Positions 13,501 to 24,839 of a DNA stretch of 64,000 bases are shown one piece after another. The stretch is from Parasponia andersonii (taxonomy: Eukaryota; Streptophyta; Magnoliopsida; Rosales; Cannabaceae): positions 2,277,824 through 2,341,823 of the forward strand of contig JXTB01000004.1 of the NCBI GenBank assembly GCA_002914805.1, read 5' to 3'. Position 1 is the stretch's first letter; each line of letters opens with the position of its first letter. The notes under the pieces were generated by a model that ran no database searches, was not told the origin of the DNA, and worked only from the letters and a program-made list of their open reading frames with translations. A program made the position numbers and the translations under genes.

Positions 13501-15006
13501 AGTGCCTCCAACGGCTGTATTCTTTCTACTTTATGTAAAATGCAGAGCAGAAATTGCCTGCTACCCAAGAAGAAGCTCTTCGACTAACAGGCTTTTCTAC
13601 CTCTTATGAATTTACGACTTAGCTTTGGAAAATGTATCACCCTAATTTGATCAATAAAAGTTTTAAAAGGTAAATATGCTAAAGCAGATGTAACTACATG
13701 AGTTTAAAACACACACAAATAAAAATAAAAAAGTAAAAAAAAATAATAATTAAAAAAAAAATTGTGTATCAGCATAGAAGATGATAATTTAAATTGGCTG
13801 CCAAGCAACCACTAAAAGACTCAAGATGTGGTCAATCAAGACAAGACAAAGCAACTAGCTGAATATTGATATGACAGTGAAACGTTTAAAAGCAATCAAC
13901 ATATTGGCTCAGCATTGGAGGATATGAAAAGAGAAAATTTTGGATTTGATATATGTCTTTCACATGTATAGATTACCTTAGAGATATCTTCGTCAGAAAG
14001 CACAGAGATAGGGATATCTTTTATGAAACCAGAAACTTGAAGTAGAGTTTCAGTATTCTTATCATCAGTTCCAGAGACCCTCAGACCTAGATATACATAA
14101 CAAATTCAATTCATAACATAGTTACAGATGGAATTTTGGAAGGAAAATAAATAAGCGTCAGAGAGAGTGGGATGACAGCATAAAAAACATTTTAAATGTT
14201 GTGAGAAGCATTGATTTGAGATGGAGGGCAAGCAGAGAACCTGTAACTTGGAGGAGACAGTGAGAGTGTTTCTGAAGGTAGTCATTAGGATCAGATTTGG
14301 TCCTTACAAAGCTCCCCACTATTTTGGTTTCAAAGGTTGAAGTGTCACCCTCTTTCAGAATTTTTACAATTAAACTTCTCTTCAAATAGACAAGTTTTAT
14401 ATTTTCGGGAATCACAGCAGCAAAGCAACTTCTAGGAGTAGGAGTAGACATTTCAACAGTTAATCTCTTGGGACGATAGGATTTTTCGTGTTTTTCTTTA
14501 GCTTCTCCACCTTCACCCTCATCGTCTTCATTGCCCCAGGAAAAGAAATCAAGGCTGTCATCAGAATCAATTTGTTGGTTAGCTGCAGCCAAGTGGGGTT
14601 CTAGCAACTTGTAAATCATGATTCGGCTAATGGATTTTTTTCCAAAAAGAGATCGCAGCCTCTCATCACAGAGAATCCTCTTCGTCTTCTTCTTCTTATT
14701 CTTGTTTGTGTTCTGATTATCCAGCTTGTTATTTGAAATTGTCAACTGGAGAAGGTTCCTCTCCACATACTCATTCACAATGGCAGTAACATCGAACTGA
14801 GAGATTGGATGGCTAGTGTCTCTCCCGATCGACTCCAAGAATGCAATTAAGGCTCTTGACCCCCATCCAGCAAACTCTGTTTTCTTTCTTTTTCTTGTTG
14901 ATGGACTTGGTTGTTGATGTTGATATTGTTGCTGTTGATTCAGTCCAAAGCTAGTATATTCCTCCACCCAGACTAAAGGCTCTATCGTTTTCGCTCTTCC
15001 ATCCAT
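7584..15006 (-). CDS. SWIB / Plus-3 / GYF domain protein, 7 coding exons
   Basis: Predicted exons on the minus strand: 15006-14241, 14086-13977, 11730-11671, 11416-11366, 9753-9683, 8995-8715, 8296-7584. The phases join into one frame of 683 residues ending in TAA. Seen in order: a basic N-terminus, a SWIB/MDM2-like domain (about 43-142), an acidic patch (147-172), a Plus-3 domain (about 197-325), an acidic linker, a coiled-coil repeat (about 460-560), and a C-terminal GYF domain (about 624-683) with WHYRDPQGDIQGPF. Known family: plant proteins of this layout (Arabidopsis At5g08430 type, related to NERD) are nuclear and linked to chromatin and RNA-directed silencing; GYF domains bind proline-rich partners. 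Inferred role: chromatin or RNA adaptor. The start Met opens the long first coding exon. Unusual points: one AT-AC intron, a 2.2-kb intron 2, and an expanded repeat in the last exon. The start of exon 7 is the least certain junction. Confidence 0.88.
8996..9682 (-). other. U12-type AT-AC intron of the SWIB/Plus-3/GYF gene
   Basis: On the minus strand the exon ending in codons for GWRR plus GA is followed by ATATCCTTTT, the U12 donor consensus. No GT donor nearby keeps the frame and the family sequence. The intron ends in TTAC, and TCCTTAAC, matching the U12 branch-site consensus, lies at 9019-9012, 16 nt before the 3' end. Splicing AT to AC rebuilds a GAG codon and gives GWRRELFEYLERREL, as expected for this family. 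Donor, branch site, acceptor and reading frame all agree. Confidence 0.88.
13020..13255. repeat. Tandem duplication (about 113 bp) in intron 2 of the SWIB/Plus-3/GYF gene
   Basis: The segment starting CCAACACATAGAGACATAAG at 13022 recurs at 13135 with only a short pyrimidine insertion in the second copy. Each unit carries an internal AAGCCT...AGGCTT palindrome-like stem. The near identity suggests a recent duplication. Confidence 0.85.
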
Positions 15007-16314
15007 AGTTTAACACAATAGCATCCTCCAAAATCGCATAAAAGCCAGCAGCAGAAACACAGGCCAAAGCAATATGGTCCAAATGGCAGGAACTGTCTGC
15101 ATAACAACAATATAGACGATAAGCCTGGCAGTTTATATTGCTTCCTTGTCAATATATTTTTCCACTATTTAGAGGCTGGAACTAAATCTTCTTCTCCACC
15201 AATAAAGAGACAATAATACAATCCATGTGTGAGTGACACATTTTACAGCTGAATAATGATTATAAATATTCACATGTATGATGATCTAAGGCAAAATTTG
15301 GGGAAGATTATTGGAGGGTATTTCTTTCTACTATTCTTCCTAGATTACATATAGGCAAACGCATTCACCTACATGATCTAGGGCAAAACTGGAGGAAGAC
15401 TCTCAGAGGGGAATTCATTTTCTTTCTACTCTTTTTCAAAGATCATATAAGCTCACATATTCACCTATATGGTCTACCGAAAAATTTGAGGAAAATTCAC
15501 GGAGGGGAAATCATTTTCTTTCTACAGTGTTTCCTAGCTTATATAGGTTGTGCATTGTACACAACACTCCCATTTATCCCTGTAGTCTTTCAATATCTCT
15601 GTTTTCTTTTTCCTTTTCTTTATTTTTTTTTAGCATAAGAAACAAAACTTTTATCGAAGACCAAAATGGAAATACAAATAACAGAAGAGGAGAAGGTATC
15701 CTAAAAGACAATAGACATAAATATAAAACACAGCCATAATCTGAAAGAAACAAACACAAGTCTAAACACCAGTAAACAAAATGTCTTTTCAACAAAGTGG
15801 GCTCCCATTATCCTTTTTTGAGTCTTTAGATCTAACAATTGGAAGGGAAGGAGCTTTCATTTCTTTCAGAGCTAAATGGTGAAAACGATACAGAACTTCA
15901 GAGTTTGGGTCTTTGGTGTCTTGCTGAGGGGAATTACATTGAATTCTTCCAAGTTTTGATACAATTATATTCCTTTGAGGAATCCTTATAATTCCTCTAG
16001 GCACCTTTGATCCAATTTCATTTGAAAAGCCTGTGTGTTCTAAAATGTTTTGTGTACTGTAAACAAAGACGGACATGAATTTCCAATTATTCCATCCTAA
16101 CAGCAAATTATACATGTATAATAACTATATACATGTGCATATATTAAAGTACATGCACAAAAGATGAACAAGTGTAAAATGTCAATTTCATAGAGAACAA
16201 ACGCTCTCTTTGGGGTTCAGAGATGATGGAAAGGAAGAAACAACACTCAGTTTCACTATTAGTGGAAGCTTTCTTCAAAAGCTAATTTCATGCAATATTG
16301 AATTCAACAACCTC

Positions 16315-16347
<33 letters not shown>

Positions 16348-16800
16348 CAATAATGAAATGGTGAATACAGCAAAATTATATAGCAAAAAATAAACTAAAC
16401 AATACTTTACCCCCGCAAAGATCACCAAAAAACCCAGATTCTACAAACAGCAAAAACAACCTCAAAAAAATTAAAATAAATAAATAAATTACCGGAGAAG
16501 GAGAGAAGCCAAACTTAACAAACCCCAAATTAGACCAACAAAATTGAAAACAAAAAAAAAAATCGAATATAAGAATCATTACTAACTCAGTCAACTATAT
16601 AAGAATAATTAAACGAAAAAAAAATAATAATAATTAAAAAAAAAAGGGCTTACTGGGTCGAGTGGCGAAGAAGATTCGGAAAGAGTGAGAGAGGTGAGTG
16701 AGAGGGAGTTTTGTTGTCCAGACTCCAGAGGAAAAGTCTTGTCGTGATGTTATAACGACACGACTCAGTACTAGTGGGATAAAACAAGAACGAAGCGTGC
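15007..16800 (-). promoter_or_regulatory. 5' UTR with intron, and promoter-proximal region, of the SWIB/Plus-3/GYF gene
   Basis: A likely leader exon reads about 16800-16654 (minus) and ends at a GTAAGC donor. The acceptor TTATGCAG lies just above 15096, leaving a second leader piece 15096-15007 before the ATG. The implied leader intron (15097-16653, about 1.56 kb) holds a long A tract (about 16317-16345) and a three-copy 92-96 bp repeat. The transcription start is a guess from the end of the richer, GC-containing block near 16.8 kb; no clear TATA box was fixed. Confidence 0.5.
15265..15555. repeat. Three diverged tandem copies of a 92-96 bp unit in the leader intron
   Basis: Copies begin at about 15281 (ATGATCTAAGGCAAAATTT), 15373 (ATGATCTAGGGCAAAACT) and 15469 (ATGGTCTACCGAAAAATTT). 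Each then has a GAGG/GAGGGG element and a TTTCTTTCTAC segment. The repeat lies inside the predicted 5' UTR intron of the SWIB/Plus-3/GYF gene. No coding capacity is seen. Confidence 0.75.
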
Positions 16801-18395
16801 CAGGCCGAAGGGTTCGTTTGGGGAAGCGACGTTTTAAGAATTTTCTCTTGACGTTACCATATTGGCAAAGTACGCGCTTCCTTTTATTTTTCACTCTTTC
16901 TTTTTTTTTCAAGAAAATTAAAAAAAAAAAAAAAAACAATTACCAACAACATTTTTTTTCTACGGTTAGTGTGGCATTGCTATAATTTGGAAAATAATCT
17001 CTTTCAATTATGTTGGCAGTGATAATTCGTCAATCTCATGATAATCAAAAAGGGTTCTCCAATCATGTAAATTTCTTTAGTTAGGGGATTGAGTTTGAGT
17101 TTCTTAAAGAATGGGATAAATCATATGCTAATTGAATTCAAATGGTAGTTGTGTCTAACTCCCTTGATTAACTTGATCAAATCCCCCCCCCCCCCAAAAA
17201 AAAGAGAATATTCATGTATGTGTTTCATGAAGCTCCCACGAGACATGAATCCCCGAGCAACATGACAACTAAGTATGTAACTTTTTTTTTCTTTTTTGTT
17301 AAGACAACTAAATTTTTATTTAATGGATACAAAATTAACTACAATCGGCAAAGTATCTACAATCATAAAGATATACCCAAAGAGTTTGTTTGACATAAAA
17401 TTCTTTTAAGCTCGAAAATGTTTGAATGAATTCTCATAAGTTTTTTTTTTCTATATAAATTATCTTCTTAAGAAAATATAGATCCGCTATCTTTTTCAAG
17501 AAAATTTTTTAAGACTTTTACTTCTCAAAATAAAAGTTATCTCAAACGAATCACAAAGAACAACGACAATAAGAAATACAAATGTTCAAATCACTAATAG
17601 ACAAGACATAGGCAGCCAAGTTACCACCATAAAAAAAATGATTAGTATTTAACGGCCTAAACTTCCTAAATACGATAAATCAAAACCCAATTTACTTTAA
17701 ATGAGAGATTTGAACTTTTTAGATGGGATCTTTTGGTTAACTTGATATTTCGACAATTACATAATCTCAAAACTATTATACCACCTCATTGGTATCAATC
17801 CATGTTTTATGAAGCTCCCACTAGGCATGACTCTACCATATGACAAGTAATAACACAATCAACAAATTGTAGATTACACAAGAAGTTTACTCTCAAATTT
17901 TTTTTGAGTGCTTAAATCAACAATACTCAGAAAAGATAAGCTAAAATATGGCATGACTATAATAAGGTTGTTAGTTTTGCTGCTTACTATAAGGATATTT
18001 CTATTTAAAAATAATGTTATGAAACACGAGTGGTGTCCAATACTATATAAGTCCAACACTATATAAGGTGTCAGTCTGTTGCTAATTAATCATAATCATA
18101 ATTAAGGTAAGGTACATTTGTAATCCAGTTTATTAATTAAAATTATCCAATGACAGATAGACATATTATTATAGTACTAGACACTGTTAGTGTCCCGTGA
18201 CATTGTTCTCTGTTTAACCGTCTACCTAGATCGATGATCTAAAAAACTTATATTTATACATACCCACCCATATAAAAGTGCCATTAATATCACATGGGTT
18301 TACCTCGTTTCGCCCCTACACTGTCAATGAAGTAAAATCCACTAGTCAAGAAATGCTATCTTCATAAGCCTGTATGTGCCATTCCATAATGGAAT
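16801..18395. other. Gene-free AT-rich stretch upstream of the SWIB/Plus-3/GYF gene
   Basis: It begins with promoter-proximal sequence, then AT-rich DNA with a poly-C/poly-A run near 17187-17203. Two related short segments begin TGTTTCATGAAGCTCCCAC (17220) and TGTTTTATGAAGCTCCCAC (17803), suggesting a diverged repeat pair. No ORF is supported. Confidence 0.4.
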
Positions 18396-19330
18396 TGGTG
18401 TTGAGAAGGGGTGTTGAAGGTCTTGTTGGATCGATTTCCACCAGCTATCCACGTGTCACTGAGCCGCTGATGTTATACCTTCCAACTGTTTTTGTATCCT
18501 TACTATCTTGAAGTTCTCCTGGCTTCGGGCCGAATCGGAGAGGCGGGGATGGCCATCTGCAAAGACTCTCTGATGCTTAAGTTAGTGATTTTTCTTAGTA
18601 GCAAGGATTTAGTTTTTCCTTTTTATCAGAATATATTTTTCTCTTCTCATAAGCTTTTTTTTTATCTATGTTTATGCATACATGCCCCTGTTTATCGGGG
18701 ACTCATATATGTAGTCCTGGGACTATGAACCTCGTGATTCTCAATCCCATGACAGATTACCTTCTCTCCTCTGGACTTACTTCAGAGATCATAGGCTGTG
18801 ATTACTGTGACTCTCTTTGTATCATCGAGCCCTGATTTCCGCCATCCCCTATGGCCCAAGTCTATCAAGGGTGAGACTTTGACAAGCCACCGTTCTGTCA
18901 GGACGGTTTGCCTAATGTGCGCACCTTACTCAGGATCGCATTAAATGTACTGTCTCGGTCTAGAAAAGCGCATTACCATTCGGGGGTCTTCTGGAGGAAG
19001 ACCCCTAAGCCTCCCGACCCCTAACTGGGGAAGTAGGGAGTGAGTTGGGCCGGGCCGATCCAGGGTCTGAGATGGAGCAGTTTGGCCCCTGACAGCCACG
19101 GGCCCAAAAAGTATCATGTGCAACTCGCGTGGCTTTAGATCGGTTACTCTGGATACATAATGGATAACGCATGCCCTTTGTGGGCTGTTTTACCATGTAA
19201 TCGTCCACGTGGTACATGGTCTAGGAACAGGCCCCACAGGTCCCCTGGGGCTCTCCCTCACTGTGGCCCAGCATATTTGACCAAAATCAGCTCTGATGAC
19301 CTTGTTTCCTGAGCGGCTAAGGTGCTGTTT
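18396..19330. other. GC-rich non-coding island
   Basis: This block is visibly richer in G and C than everything around it (for example GGCTTCGGGCCGAATCGGAG at about 18522 and GGGCCGGGCCGATCCAGGG near 19048). It contains a perfect 9-bp hairpin (18983-18991 with 18997-19005). Frames are broken in all six phases beyond about 75 codons and I recognise no protein. It may be a retroelement terminal repeat or other foreign insert; the ends were not defined. Confidence 0.6.
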
Positions 19331-20160
19331 GGAAAGAGAGAGAGCGTGAGGGAGAAGGGGAGAAGAAAAGGAGGGGTTTTATGCATATTTTTGACATGTG
19401 TCGAGTTTGAGTTAAGGTTTTGACCTCCTGACTTTACAAATAGCCCTAGCTCTAAATTTTTTCTCAAATACACCCTAGTTTTTATCAAAGAGGCTCCTCT
19501 GTGTTTTCAATTTAACCCTTGGCATGAAAATCTTCATAAACCAACCCAAATTCGAAATCAAATTAATTTTCTAGCCAAATTAATCAATTTCCTACAAAGC
19601 CACCCATATGGCTACTCTAACTCATTAGTTGTTGATTGACGTTTCGCAACGATAATAAACAACACAAACAAAGGACCAAAATGTAGGAAGAGAGGCATAA
19701 AGTGGCCAAGCTCCAACAGATTAAATAAGCGTAAGTGGAAAAAGGTAGCATTTCCTAAGTTTGGCGCACACGAATCGAATTGGATTAAATTGATTAGGAC
19801 TATGCTAATATAATTTTCTGCCTTGTGTAATGCAAGCCTCAAAGCATTACTGCATTACTTACATACTAGTATAATTTTTTCTTCAAAAAAATTCTTTCAG
19901 TATAACCATAAAGTATATATTATTTTGTGAAAATAATTAATGTTTTAAATTACTTTTAAATAAGATTAATTTATAGGTAGATAAAATAATAATTTTGTAT
20001 AATTCATTCAAGAAAAAATTGGGAATACATTCAAATTTAAATAAATCAAACCATAATTTTTATAGAAAACGGTATCCAATATTATTGTCTTTTTAACTTT
20101 TTTTTTTTAAATAAGAAAAATGTTGCAAGTTTCGGATTGGTTGAAACTAATAATTAAAAG
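19331..20160. other. Gene-free stretch, nothing recognised
   Basis: It turns from mixed composition to AT-rich DNA after about 19850. No ORF or repeat boundary could be supported. Confidence 0.35.
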
Positions 20161-20164
20161 ATCA

Positions 20165-23100
20165 ATGTCGATGTCGATGTCGAGGTTTTATTTTACGGAT
20201 ATTATCGATGTCGAAGATATTCTTGCAAAATACCGAAATTTGTCCTAAAATTCAAAATTTTCAAGAAAAACTCCATAAAATGCTAAAAGAAGTTATATTG
20301 TTGTAGTGCCCAAGATTCTCACATGCATATTAAGCCAATAATAAAGATGTTTTAATTGCATATTAGGCATTTAGAAGTCGTTAATACTAGTTTTATAGTA
20401 ACATGCCCATTCATTATGTTATGTACATTTACATACATGTTATTACACTAATGATTGTCGAAGTATCCCAATGCAATATAAAGGTTCAATACTTTCAGAG
20501 AAAGAGCTCGGTGTGCTAAAAGAACAAAGAATATAATTATGAAAGTAATACTATGTGCACATGTATTAAGATCGTACTTGTTGATAACTTGGTCAAATAG
20601 TAGTTTTTCGGTAAAATATAATTTCCACGCATTTTAGAGCCGAATTCACGGTGTGTTTAACATGTCAAATAGGCTTGGTTCAATATCAAGGACTCATTTA
20701 TAACATTTTATTTGTCGGCTACAGATAAGCACGAGGTGGCATTCAGGACACTAATTCGTATTTAGTTGCACTAAGCTAGCTTAGATTAGGCTTAATCGCA
20801 TAATGTCATTTTTGTGCATTCTAATAATTGAATGCTAATACTATGTTTGAATTATTAATTAGAGTCTAATTGACTTTCTTTTTATATTTAAAATCTATTT
20901 CTAAGCTTTAAGAATCAGTTTGGTGGAGATAGAATACAAGAAGTCTAGCAAAGACTCAAATTAGTCAAGGTGAGGTTTATGTAGGATTTTGAATTTGTAG
21001 TTAATTTCTTTGTTTCAGCACTTAAACCAAAGCTATTATTTGATAAAAATGGTTCTAGGAATCCTTATATATTGCTGGAAATATAAAATTTAGGTGAAAG
21101 ATTAAAGTAAAACCTAAGACTCCAAAGTTTGTTATTTATGGATTTAAGTGTTTTCATGTGTGGTAGTTAAGTTTTCTATATTTGTAATATGATTTCTTAT
21201 TGTATATTTTATTGATTTTTTTTATTTATTACACTTATTTGATGGCTGGTTGTGATGGCATATATGTGTAAAAGCCTTTTAAATTTTGTGAAAATTGAAA
21301 GGAATACAAGTGTACTTAGGTTATTCCAAATGATCTTCTTTGATGTGTATATGTAGGAATTGGATTGTTAATTATTATTGCAGATTTAAAACCATGATTT
21401 TAATCATGTGAGAGTATCCTAAAAATAGGGAATATGCTGTCTAAATGTTTTTAAAATGAAATGGTACCATTTAAGAGCAAATGGACTAGTTTTTACAAAA
21501 TTATGTGCCATTTTGGACCATTTTATGCTAATGAACTAGCATTCATATTTTAATACTTTTGAACAGTTTTTCAATGCTAGTTGTTGATTGCCATGTACCT
21601 TAAGTAATTTATATGCTTTCGAGTCATTTTAAGATCAAGTTTCATAATTTGGTAAAAATTATTATTTCGGTCTTGTTCAGGTATCTTAATGCATTTTTTT
21701 TTTTTTATAAAATATGCATCTTGAATAATAATAATTTATGATAAGTGATTAGGATACCAGCTCTAGAGGATATTGACTCTTTCCACTATCAATTCATATT
21801 CAGGATACGAGGTAAGTAAAAACTTACAACTGTCTCACAAGAACTATATGGAAGATGTAATTATATGAAACTTATTTATTCCTAAAAGTTGTGAAATGGC
21901 ATGTACATGGCATGTCTTGCATGCAAATGGGGAGTTTTATTATAAGAGTATTTGCAAGTGAGTACCATTGTACTAATTTTATAAGATAAGTTTTAATGGC
22001 AATTACTAGTCTTTCGAATGTGGATAGATAAGTTTGTTGATGCAGACTCTCCTGTTGAAATGGGATTTGCAGATTTATGATGTGTCTCATTGAAGCGGGA
22101 TAATATTAGCGCGATGTGGGATGCCCCTTTGATGAGGGAAGGAGTTTTCAAAAATCTCACATGACGGTCGCACCTTATTTTTACTCTTGGCCAGAGTTTC
22201 TGCTTAATGTTATCACGACCTATCGACTTACGGAATAAGTAATGTGCTAATGAACCTAACTAAGAATAATTTTTAAGGAAAATGCATGGACTCAAATATT
22301 TAAGAAAGAAAATGGTACAATGAGAACTTTATGAGATTTTATAAGTATGCATAGTTCTTACTTATTGAGCTTTAACTCATTTTAGTTTTGTGATGCAGAT
22401 GAGGAGGCATATTTTGGTATTGACTAGTTGGTTGCCTGGTTTGTCTTTTGTCGCTATGATCATACAGATGTAAACGAGCTTAACCTGTGGGCAACAATTT
22501 TGTTTTGAGATATTTCGATGTAATGTAAATACTACTGCTAATGGCAAAATAGACTGATGAAAACCTATTTTGATTGTACATTTTATGAAGACACTTTTAA
22601 CAAGAAATGTCATACAGTTACTTTGGTCCAAAAGTTTTGGAAAGTTCAAATTTTGTCCATTCCTTTTTAAAACAAAAGATAATATTTAAGAAAGAATAAT
22701 ACTTCATAGTGTGATTGTATATGACAATATAGTTAAACCAGGAGGTGTTACAATTGCATAATTTAGAAAAAAATTTATTAAAAAATAAAACTTTTTTATA
22801 TTTTATAAGACAATAAAATATACGTATATAGTAGAAAAATGATCGAATTTATTTTATAGAACAATTTTAAAATCAGAATGTATATCACTCTATTTTATTT
22901 AATACATCTCATATAAATATCTTACAAATTACAATTAGTTCTAAATTATATTGAAAATAAATAAAAATTATTGATAATATAGAACAGTTAAAAAATATTC
23001 AATACCAAAACGAGTTTCAATGAGATTGAAAGTTATAAGAGAAATTCCTATGTTGGTCCAAAATTTCTTTCAAACGTTATGAGAGTCCTTTATGGATATT

Positions 23101-23500
23101 CTAAGATAATAAATATAAGTAGTGCAAAATATATTCATTAAATACAAGTAATCCTAAAACTTTGTCGATAAATTATAGAGAGAGAACTATGATTTATTTT
23201 TGTATTCTTTACTACCATTTTTTATATTTAAAAAAAAGAAAAAAAGACTTGGAAAAAAATTCAACATTTCTGTCGACATTTCAAAATGTCGATGACATTG
23301 ATGTGACAATATCTATGAAGATCTCAATATTAGCTCATTTTTTTACCGATATTTTACCAATATCGATATATCCTCGACATTGTTGATATTATATAGATAC
23401 ATAGGAAAAAATATATTTCTATCTCATATCGATGTCTAGACTTCAAGATACAGATATTGTCGTGATAATATCGACAAATATCGTGACATTTTAATCTATG
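20165..23500. repeat. ATCGATAT-rich interspersed repeat, copy split by a solo LTR
   Basis: The left part 20165-20302 and right part 22752-23500 together align to the uninterrupted copy at 5960-6820. The break lies exactly at the inserted LTR. The left end carries GATGTCGATGTCGATGTCGA triplets. Confidence 0.8.
20303..22751 (+). mobile_element. Solo LTR, about 2.45 kb, Ty3-like, with target duplication
   Basis: It starts TGTAGTGCC and ends GGTGTTACA, an imperfect terminal inverted pair with TG...CA. Flanks are ATTGT and ATTGC, a 5-bp duplication with one change. The unoccupied repeat copy at about 6109 reads ATATTGTATAATTTA, confirming the insertion point. There is no coding interior and no second LTR, so this is a solo LTR. 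A related partial LTR lies at 1-638 on the other strand. Confidence 0.85.
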
Positions 23501-24749
23501 GTTGAAATAAATCAAAATTTCTCGATGAAGTTTCGGCCAATTTTTACTAGGTTGAAAGTCATGTCATTTATATTACAGTCAAAACACATCAAAAATCATC
23601 AAAACAATCGAATAGATGGTCAAAAATCATGTAAAGCATGGATGATTTTTTTTCTTTCAATTATGTGCGAGAGTATGGTTTTTAAGGGTACTTTTGTCTA
23701 AAAGCATGTATCTCAAACTAATTAAGTATATTTGTAAATTAGAAGGAATGAATCGAGAGCAGCAAAAGACTAAATGAGTGAATTGCAAAAAAATAATATA
23801 AGGTTTAGTTATTTTGTAATTTAAAATCTTAGATTTGAATTCTGTAAAATAATATCTTAAGATTAAGAATTTATAAAAATTGATATATCGGACTAATTTT
23901 TTGAGCAATTTTAATAACAAAAAGATAATAATATTCTTTATCAAAAATTAGATTAGAACTTATTATCTTCTTTAATTATGAAGATATTATTATTTTATAT
24001 GTTAACATTATTCTTTTTTTTAGGCGAATTTGTTAACACTATTAAAAAAGTCAACTCATGTACCAATTTTCAAAAATTATCAATCTTAAAATATTATTTA
24101 TAAAGCCTAAACTTGAGAGTTAAAATTACAATTTAATGAGATTTTTTTTGCAATTTACCCTGAGACTAATTATATAAAGCGTGTCAGTTTTAATCTATAA
24201 CAATTATAAAAAAAGAATACGTCTAAGGAATGATGTAATTGTTTCAGCTACTTAACTCTTTTTTTAAATATTTTTATTGTTGTCGGTTATGCTCTCCCTT
24301 TGTCCCATTTGATATTTTTGATGTAATCACTAATTTTTTATTTCTTTTATGGTGGTAACTACGTGGAATTTTTTTTAACCACCATACGAATGTTTTGGGA
24401 CTTTTAGTCGGAGAGAAAAATTCTATGTGTCATTAGCCATTTGGTTTTAAGTTAATGTAAAGGTGTAGTAAAGGAAATGATATACACATATCACCGATGG
24501 ATAAGTGTTGTTATATTTCTTTTTAATATTTTTTCTATTTTTCATTTTTTTTTACTCTGTAACACTAACTTATTTGTCTTCTCCCTTTTTATCTTATTTT
24601 CTTCTCTGTTGTTTTAATTGATCCGTGATTTTTTTTTTCTTAATTATAAGCTAATAAACCAAATAGTGCAAATAATGTATCTATATTTGAAAATTCATCC
24701 AATATTAGATTAAACTATTAAAGACATAAAATTAAATATGGCTTCATAC
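23501..24749. other. Gene-free AT-rich stretch
   Basis: Long A/T runs and short open frames only. No feature is supported until the promoter of the small membrane-protein gene. Confidence 0.4.
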
Positions 24750-24839
24750 TAGTATATATATATATATATATATGGCTCTTTGAAGTGGGAACCGAGAGGA
24801 CTGATGACCCAGAAGCAGCAAAACTAGTCTCCCTTTGGC
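24750..24839 (+). promoter_or_regulatory. Probable core promoter / leader of the small membrane-protein gene
   Basis: A (TA) run at about 24752-24772 could supply a TATA element. It is followed by a short non-AT leader and the ATG at 24840. This assignment rests on position only. Confidence 0.35.

Noticed and set aside
15789..16115. 108-residue minus-strand frame within the leader intron
   Set aside because: It may be a decayed retroelement piece, but nothing specific could be recognised and it is inside an intron.
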